Source: an uncultured Alphaproteobacteria bacterium (lineage in GTDB: Bacteria > Pseudomonadota > Alphaproteobacteria > Rs-D84). Taken from it: a stretch of DNA of 30,753 bases. Position numbers and translations under genes: made by a program. The stretch spans positions 1 to 30,753 of the forward strand of contig CANQCM010000002.1 of NCBI GenBank assembly GCA_947589625.1. Direction: 5' to 3'. Positions 17,544-24,971 of this stretch are shown here, in pieces. Within the stretch, counting starts at the first letter, position 1; each line of letters starts with the position of its first letter. The notes under the pieces are model-generated. The model did no database searches and was not told the origin of the DNA. It saw only the letters and a program-made list of their open reading frames with translations.

Positions 17544-18059
17544 ATGAAAGCGTTTCCGATTCTTTATTGGCCACATTCAACCAAAGGCGACAATAATTAC
17601 AATTTGGCGCGCAAGGTTATAAACAATACCACAGGTGTAATGCCAGATGTTATTGTTGACGACATTGACTTGGCACAGATTTTGGCTGATAACCCTGACG
17701 CAATTGTATATTTTCCTGTTTTTTGTGAATCAACGGGTTGGTGGGGCGAATTACTGGGTGGTGATGCAATTATAACTGATAAAATGATTATTTCCCCAGA
17801 ATGTCAGTTGATGGTTATAAAATCTGGCGAAAACGCGCCCAAACATAAAAACGGGCAAAATCAACTGTTGGCGGCGGAAATTTATCCCACCAGCGGTTTT
17901 TTCAAGAAAATGAATTCATCTGTGGCAACGGTCGCAGATATGCTGGCAACGGACGCAGGCACAATTTTGGCTTTATTTGCAGGCAAAAACCAATCACAGT
18001 TCATAAAAATCTTGGAATCAACGGGCAATTCGTATCTGGGCTGTATCGGGCAATATTGA
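17544..18059 (+). CDS. hypothetical protein, 171 aa
   Basis: I do not recognise this protein. It has no signal peptide or membrane segment and should be cytoplasmic. Visible features are an N-terminal strand-rich start (FPILYWPHSTKGDNNYNLA), an aspartate-rich stretch (DVIVDDIDLAQILADNPDA), GWWGELLGGDA, and three scattered cysteines (in VFCEST, PECQL and LGCIG). It sits between VirB6-like gene E and rpmE with its own promoter, so it may or may not belong to the secretion island. Codon use looks like its neighbours, arguing for a real resident gene. Confidence 0.75.
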   Translation: MKAFPILYWPHSTKGDNNYNLARKVINNTTGVMPDVIVDDIDLAQILADNPDAIVYFPVFCESTGWWGELLGGDAIITDKMIISPECQLMVIKSGENAPKHKNGQNQLLAAEIYPTSGFFKKMNSSVATVADMLATDAGTILALFAGKNQSQFIKILESTGNSYLGCIGQY

Positions 18060-18080
18060 TATTTATTTGACTAATATTTC

Positions 18081-18108
18081 TTGCAAAACGCAAAAATCTT
18101 TGTATAAT
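18081..18108 (+). promoter_or_regulatory. promoter of rpmE
   Basis: TTGCAA (18081-18086), a 16-bp spacer and TATAAT (18103-18108). The predicted leader is about 26 nt and ends with an AAAAGGAA ribosome site at 18127-18134. Confidence 0.75.
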
Positions 18109-18140
18109 CTGCACGCTATAACAAATAAAAGGAATAAACG

Positions 18141-18353
18141 ATGAAAAAAGGCATTCACCCAGAATACTATGAAATCAATGTCACCAGAACAGATGGCAAA
18201 ACAGTAAAAATGTATTCTTCGGTTAAAAAAGATTTGGTTTTATCAACAGATAACTTGAATCATGCGGCATGGACTGGTCAACGCACAAATGCAGCGGAAA
18301 AAGGTCAACGCGCAACAAAATTCAAAAACAAATTTGCTGGGTTTAATCTGTAA
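18141..18353 (+). CDS. rpmE: 50S ribosomal protein L31 (bL31), cysteine-free type
   Basis: A large-subunit protein at the subunit interface. The 70-aa sequence starts MKKGIHPEYYEINVTRTDGK and has the HAAWTG segment matching the conserved HPAWTG of L31. It has no cysteine, so it is the form that does not bind zinc. The C-terminal ATKFKNKFAGFNL resembles alphaproteobacterial L31 tails. Strong promoter and ribosome site upstream. The SuhB-like gene follows 24 nt later without a terminator, so the two are probably co-transcribed. Confidence 0.93.
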   Translation: MKKGIHPEYYEINVTRTDGKTVKMYSSVKKDLVLSTDNLNHAAWTGQRTNAAEKGQRATKFKNKFAGFNL

Positions 18354-18377
18354 TAATTGACTTGGGTGGGGGTCAAA

Positions 18378-19082
18378 ATGGATTTGCTGATTAAAGGTTC
18401 AACCGAATTAAATAAAATGTTTGCGGCACTGGAACGCACGGCGTCTGGGTTGCGGCACGATTTTGGCGAGGTTGAAAATTTACAGCAATCTTTGCGTGGC
18501 GCACGCGATTTTGTTAAAAAAGCCGCCGCCAGAATAGAAGAAAGTATACTGTCAGATTTGCTGTTGGTGCGCCCATCTGCAGGTTTGTTGACGCCCAATC
18601 TTGCCCGTGAAGGTGACGGTCGCGATGAATTTGTTTTGTCGTTATCTGGTGCGGCGAATTTTGTTCGGGCAAATCCGCATTTTGCAATATCACTGGCATT
18701 GCGCAGTAATGATGAAACAAAAATTGCGCTGGTTTATTCGCCAATCCAAGAACGTCTGTATTATGCCGAGGCTGGCAACGGCGCATACGCGTATTCTGCG
18801 TTTCATTCTGTCAGGGTAAAGGTATCTAATTTAACGAACCCTGACGATTTAACCGTTGCGTATAATGTATCTGATGGTCGTAAAACAGTTGGCGATGTTC
18901 GGCGTACGGGTTGTCCTGCGCTGGATTTGGCATGGGTTGCCGCAGGCAAATTTGATGGTTTTGTGTCTGATGCGTTGGATTTTGCAGAAATTGCCGCAGG
19001 CGATTTATTAGTACGCGAAGCTGGCGGAAAAATTTCTATGGGTGCAGATTTAATCGCCACAAACGGTCTGATTGAATTGTAA
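18378..19082 (+). CDS. inositol monophosphatase/SuhB-like protein lacking metal-binding residues
   Basis: The fold is recognisable from PHFAISLAL, IALVYSPIQERLYYAEAGNGAY, LDLAWVAAGKFDGF and AAGDLLVREAGG, in the order and spacing of the SuhB/IMPase family, and the 234-aa length is only slightly below usual. The catalytic metal sites are gone. The DPLDGTTNF motif reads LSLSGAANF (residues 87-95), so both aspartates are lost. The upstream Glu-Glu site is absent around LLTPNLAREG. The Asp of the N-terminal TKAD-type motif is Ala50, and the final WD ligand is replaced by AE in DFAEIAAG. It is therefore predicted to be a pseudoenzyme, though the frame is intact. E. coli SuhB works in rRNA antitermination independently of phosphatase activity, so a scaffold role is possible. 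The ATG at 18378 follows a GGGTGGGGG stretch. Confidence 0.82.
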   Translation: MDLLIKGSTELNKMFAALERTASGLRHDFGEVENLQQSLRGARDFVKKAAARIEESILSDLLLVRPSAGLLTPNLAREGDGRDEFVLSLSGAANFVRANPHFAISLALRSNDETKIALVYSPIQERLYYAEAGNGAYAYSAFHSVRVKVSNLTNPDDLTVAYNVSDGRKTVGDVRRTGCPALDLAWVAAGKFDGFVSDALDFAEIAAGDLLVREAGGKISMGADLIATNGLIEL

Positions 19083-19104
19083 TCTGATTTTTATAAATAC
19101 AAAC

Positions 19105-19133
19105 TTGCAAACATGAAATATTTATCATAAAAT
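19105..19133 (+). promoter_or_regulatory. promoter of the PBP1A gene, near-leaderless
   Basis: TTGCAA (19105-19110), a 17-bp spacer and TAAAAT (19128-19133). The predicted start is about 19140, 3 nt before ATG 19143. No ribosome site. Confidence 0.65.
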
Positions 19134-19142
19134 TTGCATGTT

Positions 19143-21182
19143 ATGAAATTCAAAAGAATTTTTCGCATTTTATTGAATATTATATTCTGGTGCTTTACCG
19201 CAGGTATTGCCGCATTGGCGGTTATGATTTTGGTTTATGGTAATGATTTGCCAGATTATAAAAAATTGGCGACTTATGCACCACCTGTGGCAACGCGATT
19301 ATATGCGTCTGACGGGTCGTTGCTGATTGAATATGCCGAAGAAAGACGCGTGTTTATTGACTATAATGATATGCCACCACAATTGGTAAATGCGTTTATT
19401 GCAGGCGAAGACCAGAATTTCTGGACTCACCCAGGCATTGATGTCCAAGGTATTACGCGCGCACTGGTAAATAACACAATGCGCATGTTTGGGTTTAATA
19501 CTAATTTTTCTGGGGCATCAACCATAACGCAACAGGTGGCAAAAAATTTCTTTTTAACATCAGAACGCAGCCTGTCGCGTAAAATCAAAGAAGCGATTTT
19601 GGCATTGCGTCTGGAACGGACTTTTTCTAAACAACATATTTTGACATTGTATCTAAATCAGATATTTTTGGGCGCACGTGCGTATGGTGTGGGTTCTGCT
19701 GCGTTGATGTATTTTAATAAACCTGTGTCTGAATTGACATTATCAGAATGTGCGTTTTTGGCGTCTTTGCCCAAGGCACCAAATGACCGCGACCGTGCGG
19801 TTGAACGTCGTAACTATATTTTGCGCCGTATGGTTCAAGAAGGATATATTACACAGGCGCAAGCCGATGTCGCATCTGCCGAAGAATTAAATATCAACAG
19901 CGGTTTTACCGCCCAGATGGAACAAGATTTTCAATATTTCGCCGAAGATGTGCGCCGCCAATTGTTAAATAGTCTTGGGCGCGAAACATTGTATAACCAA
20001 GGTCTATATATCAAAACGACAATTGTCCCAGAATTACAACGCGCCGCCGCCGCGGCATTAAATAAAGAACTGGACAATTATAATCAGGGGCGTACACAAA
20101 AATTACAGGGCGCGATTATCGCCATGAATCCGCATACAGGGCGCATTGTTGCAATGACTGGCGGTCGGTCTTTTGCAGAAAGTTCGTTTAACCGTGCCAC
20201 ACAGGCAATGCGTCAGATTGGCAGTACGATAAAGCCATTTGTTTATCTGGCGGCATTGGAACGCGGTTTTTCGCCAGAATATTTGATACTGGACGCACCA
20301 ATTGTCGGGTGGCGCGAAAATAATACTTTGTGGAAACCTGAAAATTACGACAAAAAATTCTTGGGCGATGTGCCATTGCGTTTGGCATTGGAAACATCGC
20401 GAAATGTACCTGCGGTGCGTATGGTTGAACAAATCGGCGTAGAAAATGCCATTGGTGTTGCCCAGCGGTTCGGAATTTATCCGCCCGAAATGCCAAATGT
20501 TAATTTATCTTTGGCGTTGGGGTCTGGCGAAACAACATTGTTGCGTCTGGTTCAAGGTTATTCAGCATTTGTAAATGGCGGATATGTAATTCAACCCAAA
20601 CTGGTTGATTATATAGAAGATCGCTATGGTCGTGTTCTGGACGGCACAGAATCAGAAATGATTGAATGGAACGACGAATTATTGCCACCTGAACGCGTTG
20701 TCACAGACGAAGCATTGTCTGATCCGCAAAGTCTGTATCAGATTGTGTCTATATTGCAAGGTGCGGTTGAACGCGGTACAGGCAAACAGGCGCGTGTGCC
20801 AGGTCATACAATTGCTGGGAAAACAGGCACGACAAACGATGTCAAAGATATTTGGTTTGTCGGGTTTTCTAAAAATCTGATTGCAGGCGTATATTTGGGA
20901 TATGATACACCAAAACCACTAGGCAAGGGCGCAGGCAGCCACATGGCAGCGCGTGTATTTGCAGATTTTATGAATGTTGCGTTGGCAAATGAAACGAACC
21001 AGCCGTTTTCTGTGCCAGACGGTATGCAATTTGTCCGTGTTAATCGCCGCAGTGGTGCGTCGGCCGCCGATGACCCCAGTGGCACAATTATTACCGAGGC
21101 ATTTAAGTCTGGGCAAAAACCAAATCCAGCCCCAAAACAACGCGCCGCGCAAAATTCTGCAGTGGTTGGTGGAATATTTTAA
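19143..21182 (+). CDS. mrcA: class A penicillin-binding protein 1A
   Basis: A bifunctional inner-membrane enzyme that polymerises lipid II and cross-links peptidoglycan. The 679-aa protein has a short cytoplasmic start and one membrane anchor (about 6-32). The GT51 transglycosylase domain carries GEDQNFWTHPG (Glu about 87), GASTITQQVAKN and RKIKEAILALRLE. The transpeptidase domain has SxxK as STIK (Ser361, Lys364), SRN, and KTG (560-562) in AGKTGTTND. It is shorter than many proteobacterial PBP1A proteins, so the region between the two catalytic domains is compact. The ATG at 19143 is preferred over a TTG at 19134, which lies before the predicted transcript start. It stands alone ahead of the MliC-like lipoprotein and mraY. 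Confidence 0.95.
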   Translation: MKFKRIFRILLNIIFWCFTAGIAALAVMILVYGNDLPDYKKLATYAPPVATRLYASDGSLLIEYAEERRVFIDYNDMPPQLVNAFIAGEDQNFWTHPGIDVQGITRALVNNTMRMFGFNTNFSGASTITQQVAKNFFLTSERSLSRKIKEAILALRLERTFSKQHILTLYLNQIFLGARAYGVGSAALMYFNKPVSELTLSECAFLASLPKAPNDRDRAVERRNYILRRMVQEGYITQAQADVASAEELNINSGFTAQMEQDFQYFAEDVRRQLLNSLGRETLYNQGLYIKTTIVPELQRAAAAALNKELDNYNQGRTQKLQGAIIAMNPHTGRIVAMTGGRSFAESSFNRATQAMRQIGSTIKPFVYLAALERGFSPEYLILDAPIVGWRENNTLWKPENYDKKFLGDVPLRLALETSRNVPAVRMVEQIGVENAIGVAQRFGIYPPEMPNVNLSLALGSGETTLLRLVQGYSAFVNGGYVIQPKLVDYIEDRYGRVLDGTESEMIEWNDELLPPERVVTDEALSDPQSLYQIVSILQGAVERGTGKQARVPGHTIAGKTGTTNDVKDIWFVGFSKNLIAGVYLGYDTPKPLGKGAGSHMAARVFADFMNVALANETNQPFSVPDGMQFVRVNRRSGASAADDPSGTIITEAFKSGQKPNPAPKQRAAQNSAVVGGIF

Positions 21183-21202
21183 TTCCGTGGCGTTGATTTA
21201 TG

Positions 21203-21211
21203 TGATATAAT
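21203..21211 (+). promoter_or_regulatory. extended -10 promoter of the lipoprotein gene
   Basis: TGATATAAT, 24 nt before the ATG. In contrast to the leaderless cases, an AAGGA ribosome site (21222-21226) follows it. Confidence 0.6.
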
Positions 21212-21235
21212 ATATCCACATAAGGATTTGTAATC

Positions 21236-21523
21236 ATGAAAAAATTATTTCTGATGTTTGGCATACTGTGCGCATTGTCTGCGTGCGATAAACAAGAAGA
21301 TGTTGTTATTTGTGGCCCATACGAAGTTCAAATGACTTATTCTGAAAATGGCGACACATTGCATGCTGTTTTGAATGGTGACGGGGTTGATTTGACCAAT
21401 GTTGTATCTGCATCTGGTGCGCGGTTTGACGGTGTATTAAACGATATAAATATCACCCTGTGGTCCAAAGGTAACGATTGGACACTGTTTTTAGGCGATG
21501 ATGAATCGTACGAATGCAAATAA
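21236..21523 (+). CDS. MliC-like lipoprotein, putative lysozyme inhibitor
   Basis: A 95-aa lipoprotein with signal peptide and lipobox LSAC (Cys18 would be lipidated). The C-terminal half matches the MliC/PliC pattern: SASGARFDG, then LWSKGNDWTLFLGD and a terminal YECK whose cysteine could pair with the one in VICGPY. Known MliC proteins block C-type lysozyme at the cell surface and protect against host defence. The Ser and Lys residues that matter in MliC (SGARY and WxKG) are conserved, with Phe for Tyr. It lies between the PBP1A gene and mraY, an apt place for a wall-protection protein. Recognised by motif only, so moderate certainty. Confidence 0.75.
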   Translation: MKKLFLMFGILCALSACDKQEDVVICGPYEVQMTYSENGDTLHAVLNGDGVDLTNVVSASGARFDGVLNDINITLWSKGNDWTLFLGDDESYECK

Positions 21524-21556
21524 ACCTATATAAAGATTTATTTTAACCAATCTTTG

Positions 21557-21565
21557 TGATAAAAT
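21557..21565 (+). promoter_or_regulatory. extended -10 promoter of mraY-ftsW-murG
   Basis: TGATAAAAT ahead of mraY. An inverted repeat (AAAGATT 21532-21538, AATCTTT 21549-21555) spans the place where a -35 contact would be. A GAAAGGAG ribosome site follows. Confidence 0.5.
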
Positions 21566-21588
21566 GTCAGCATAGAAAGGAGATTTTT

Positions 21589-22677
21589 ATGCTGACTGAT
21601 TTTTTCTTGTCGCGCGGATTTGTATTTTTCGCCAGTGGTTGGACACAATTTGCCGCTGCGTTTGGTGTTGCGTTCTTGATTATGATGATTTTTGGTCAAC
21701 CGTTTATTCGTGCAATGCACGCATGGCAAAAGCGCGGTCAGCCCATCAGTGAAAATGTTCCGCAATCACATCAATCCAAGGCAGGAACCCCCACTATGGG
21801 CGGAATCTTGGTTGTAATTGCTATTCTGATTGCCAGTGTTTTATTTATGCCAATGCATAATCCCACAGGCTGGATTGCGATGTTGGCGTTGGTAATGTTC
21901 GCGGCGATTGGTTTCGCAGATGATTATAAAAAAGTTACATCACAATCGCACAAGGCATCAAATGGATTAACACCTGCGTTTCGTCTGGCGATAGAGGCTA
22001 TTGCAGTTGTAATATTGGCATATTTGATAAACATGACAATGCCGCCATATATTCCAGAATTGTCGCTGTCCATTGGGTCTGGAATATTAATTCCATTGGG
22101 CGTTTTCTATTATGTGTTTGCGTATTTTGTGATTTCTGGATCTGCCAATGCAACGAATATCACAGACGGCCTAGACGGCATGTTGGCAAAGTTATATATT
22201 CCAGTATTAGTTGTATTGGTCGTTGCGTTATATGGCGCAACACGAATCGGATTTATGGACACTGTTATGTTTTTACCAGATGCCAGCGGTCTGTACGCAA
22301 CATTAGGCGCAGCATTTGGTGCAGTAATTGGATTTTTGTGGTATAACGCAAAACCTGCATCAATATTTATGGGCGATGTTGGGTCGTTGGCATTGGGCGG
22401 TTTTATGGGAACGGTTGCAATGCTGTTAAAATCAGAAATTATCATGGGCATTGCTGCATTTATGATGGTTTTGATTTTATTGTCGTCTTTTATTCAGACA
22501 ATGTGTTTCAAAATAACACGCAAGATTTCTGGCACAGGTCGCCGCGTGTTCTTGCGTGCGCCACTGCACCATCATTTTGAAGAACTGGGTTGGCCTGAGA
22601 CAAAAATCGTAGAAAGATTCTTTATCGCATCAATATTGTTTTCTGGGTTGGCGTTGGTATTGTTGAAATTCGCATAA
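21589..22677 (+). CDS. mraY: phospho-N-acetylmuramoyl-pentapeptide transferase
   Basis: An inner-membrane enzyme transferring phospho-MurNAc-pentapeptide to undecaprenyl phosphate to make lipid I. The 362-aa protein has about ten membrane segments. It shows the family motifs GTPTMGG, FADDYKK (the Asp pair), NATNITDGLDGM, FMGDVGSLALGG and APLHHHFEELGW. The ATG at 21589 follows a GAAAGGAG ribosome site; an in-frame upstream ATG at 21556 lies within the -10 region. It starts a run with ftsW (18 nt later) and murG. murD, which usually separates mraY and ftsW, is not present here. Confidence 0.97.
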   Translation: MLTDFFLSRGFVFFASGWTQFAAAFGVAFLIMMIFGQPFIRAMHAWQKRGQPISENVPQSHQSKAGTPTMGGILVVIAILIASVLFMPMHNPTGWIAMLALVMFAAIGFADDYKKVTSQSHKASNGLTPAFRLAIEAIAVVILAYLINMTMPPYIPELSLSIGSGILIPLGVFYYVFAYFVISGSANATNITDGLDGMLAKLYIPVLVVLVVALYGATRIGFMDTVMFLPDASGLYATLGAAFGAVIGFLWYNAKPASIFMGDVGSLALGGFMGTVAMLLKSEIIMGIAAFMMVLILLSSFIQTMCFKITRKISGTGRRVFLRAPLHHHFEELGWPETKIVERFFIASILFSGLALVLLKFA

Positions 22678-22695
22678 CAAGGACACATTAGGCAA

Positions 22696-23838
22696 ATGTT
22701 AAAACGCACAGAAGAAAGCAAATTAACCAGTTGGTATTTTGAAATAGATCGGCGATTGATGCTGTGCCTGTTGTTTTTGATTTTTACTGGCATGTTATTT
22801 ATGGTGTCGGCTGGTTCTGTTGCCGCAGAAAGAATCGGGCAACCGTGGCATTTCTTTTTCATCAAGGCTTTGCCGTTTTACCTGATTGGATTGATAACAT
22901 TGTTTTGGACCAGTATGCTGAATAAAAAATGGGTTATGGGCATATCGTGGGTTAATGTTAGTGTTGGCGTGTTGCTGTTGTTGGTAACATTGGTTGCGCC
23001 ACATACAATAAAAGGTTCTGAACGATTCGTGGCAATTGGGCATTATTTTAACATTATGCCGTCTGATATTATGAAACCTGGATTTATCATAATTACTGCG
23101 TGGTTTTTGTCCCAGATGAAGGAAAAATATGGTGCAGATATATTTTTTAATAAATCTGCATGGCGCGCCAAAGCGTTCAGTTGGTGGTCATATTTGGCAG
23201 TATTTGTTCCATCGTTTTTAATTATTTTACAACACCCTGACCTGGGGACATCTATTTTGTATTTTGTTGTGTTGTCTGGCATGTTGTTTATGGCAGGTTT
23301 GCCATTAATAATAATTCCGATTTTAATTGCGCTGGTGTTAATTGTTGGCGTGTTTGCGTTCTTTACAATGTCGCACGTGCATAATCGTATTTTGGCATTT
23401 TTGACAGGCAGTGGTGACACATATCAAGTTCAACAATCTATACAATCAATCCAGCATGGTGGCATTTTGGGCAGTGGCGATGACGCATTTGTTAAGCAAT
23501 CTTTGCCTGACGCACATACAGATTTTATTTTTGCAGCAATTGCCGAAGATTTAGGTGCAATAATGGGTTGTATATTGCTGGGGTTGTTATTGTATGTGAT
23601 TAAGCGATTAACCGCAGATGCCATGCGTGCGCGCGACCCGTTTGTGTTTTATGCCGCAGGTGGTGCCGCTGCGTTATTTGGTACACAAGTTTGCATTAAT
23701 ATGATGTCTACATTAAATCTATTTGCACCAAAAGGTATGACTTTGCCATTTATATCTTATGGCGGCAGTTCTTTTGTCGGATTCTGTTTGTTGTTCGGTA
23801 TGATTATTGCAATTGTACGCGAAGACAAATGGCAGTAA
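22696..23838 (+). CDS. ftsW: FtsW, SEDS-family peptidoglycan glycosyltransferase
   Basis: An inner-membrane polymerase of lipid II acting with a class B PBP at the division septum. The 380-aa protein has about ten hydrophobic segments and SEDS motifs, notably HPDLGTS, the loop HTDFIFAAIAEDLG and the C-terminal PFISYGGSSFVG. Gene position between mraY and murG favours FtsW over RodA. The ribosome site (AAGGA) is 12 nt upstream. No DNA-level oddities. Confidence 0.94.
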   Translation: MLKRTEESKLTSWYFEIDRRLMLCLLFLIFTGMLFMVSAGSVAAERIGQPWHFFFIKALPFYLIGLITLFWTSMLNKKWVMGISWVNVSVGVLLLLVTLVAPHTIKGSERFVAIGHYFNIMPSDIMKPGFIIITAWFLSQMKEKYGADIFFNKSAWRAKAFSWWSYLAVFVPSFLIILQHPDLGTSILYFVVLSGMLFMAGLPLIIIPILIALVLIVGVFAFFTMSHVHNRILAFLTGSGDTYQVQQSIQSIQHGGILGSGDDAFVKQSLPDAHTDFIFAAIAEDLGAIMGCILLGLLLYVIKRLTADAMRARDPFVFYAAGGAAALFGTQVCINMMSTLNLFAPKGMTLPFISYGGSSFVGFCLLFGMIIAIVREDKWQ

Positions 23839-23854
23839 CAAGCGAGGCGGAAAA

Positions 23855-24901
23855 ATGAAAATATGGATTGCAACAGGTGGTACAGGCGGACATGTGTTTC
23901 CTGCATTAAGCGTTGCCCAAGAACTGGTTAAACTCAGACATCGGGTCATCATTTCGTGCGATGGTCGTGTACGTAAAATGGTGCGTGATGCGTGTCCTGT
24001 TGGCGCAGGCATGGCATACATTTGGGCGTCTGGGGTGGGTGCAAAAAATCGTCTGCATCAAATTTGGGCATTGTTCAAAATTGCAATGTCGTCAATTGCG
24101 TTAACTTTGCGTTTTATGGTTTTTCGTCCTGACCGTGTGGTTGCGTTTGGCGGTTATGCGTCTGTGCCTGCGGTTTTTGCAGCGCACTTGTGGCAAATTC
24201 CAACATTTTTACACGAGCAAAATGCCGCAATCGGTCGCGCAAATAAATTTGCTTTGCGATGGGTTCGTACATTGATGACCAGTTTTCCAACTGTTTCTGG
24301 AATTCCGTCTGATACCGATGTCAAAGTAGTATATACTGGATTGCCTGTGCGTGACGATTTTATAAAACTGGCAGGTGCGCCAATCGGCAACAAAGGTAAT
24401 TTATTGGTTACAGGTGGATCGTTGGGCGCGCAAATTTTAGATGATGTTGTGCCAAATGCAATTGTGAAAATGAAAAATAAAAAAATATTTATCACCCATC
24501 AAACGCGTCCAGAAAATGTTGCAAAATTGCAAAAATTTTATTCTGATAATAAAATTCGCGCAAATGTTCTGTCTTTTATTCACGATATGGCAGGCACCAT
24601 TGCGGCATCTGATTTAGTAATAGGGCGCAGTGGCGCAAGTACTGTTATAGAATTGGAAACAATCGGTCGTGGCGCAATACTGGTGCCGCTGAACATCAAC
24701 CCAGACCAGGCAGCCAATGCGGCAAGTTTTGCAAAACTGGGTGGCGGATTTGCCGTACCGCAAGACCAATTTACAGAAAAATGGCTGGCGGCAACACTGA
24801 CCGAATTGTTTGACAATCCTGCACGATTGAAAAAAATGGCAGAAAAAGCAACTGTTCCAAATATAGCGGTAGAAAAAATTATTAATGAAATAATAAAATA
24901 A
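23855..24901 (+). CDS. murG: MurG, UDP-GlcNAc:lipid I N-acetylglucosaminyltransferase
   Basis: A membrane-associated GT-B glycosyltransferase converting lipid I to lipid II. The 348-aa protein opens with the glycine loop GGTGGHVFPALS, has FGGYASVPAV and LHEQNAAIGRANK, a second glycine loop GGSLGAQ, and the sugar-nucleotide site GASTVIELETIGRGAILVPL followed by DQAANA. The ATG at 23855 has GAGGCGG upstream; the longer frame to 23807 would overlap ftsW. It ends the mraY-ftsW-murG run; murC, its usual follower, is absent. Confidence 0.97.
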   Translation: MKIWIATGGTGGHVFPALSVAQELVKLRHRVIISCDGRVRKMVRDACPVGAGMAYIWASGVGAKNRLHQIWALFKIAMSSIALTLRFMVFRPDRVVAFGGYASVPAVFAAHLWQIPTFLHEQNAAIGRANKFALRWVRTLMTSFPTVSGIPSDTDVKVVYTGLPVRDDFIKLAGAPIGNKGNLLVTGGSLGAQILDDVVPNAIVKMKNKKIFITHQTRPENVAKLQKFYSDNKIRANVLSFIHDMAGTIAASDLVIGRSGASTVIELETIGRGAILVPLNINPDQAANAASFAKLGGGFAVPQDQFTEKWLAATLTELFDNPARLKKMAEKATVPNIAVEKIINEIIK

Positions 24902-24917
24902 AAACAAATGTGTTTTT
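24900..24917 (+). terminator. weak A/T-rich hairpin after murG
   Basis: A 7-bp A/T-rich stem (24900-24906 with 24911-24917) with an AATG loop and a short T-run. It overlaps the murG stop codon. Likely inefficient. Confidence 0.35.
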
Positions 24918-24921
24918 CTAC

Positions 24922-24951
24922 TTGCGCCACTTTCCGAATTTGTTCTATGAT
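24922..24951 (+). promoter_or_regulatory. possible promoter of the OmpA-like gene
   Basis: TTGCGC (24922-24927), an 18-bp spacer and TATGAT (24946-24951). The leader would be about 14 nt and contain the purine-rich ribosome site GGAAGGAAAGG. Confidence 0.4.
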
Positions 24952-24971
24952 TGAATCGGAAGGAAAGGAAG

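Noticed and set aside
18067..18108. TTGACT at 18067-18072 as the -35 of rpmE
   Set aside because: The spacing to TATAAT is 30 nt; TTGCAA at 18081-18086 has the proper 16-bp spacing.
18378..19082. Pseudogene interpretation of the SuhB-like gene
   Set aside because: The frame is open throughout, start and length are normal and the structural motifs are kept; only the catalytic residues are changed.
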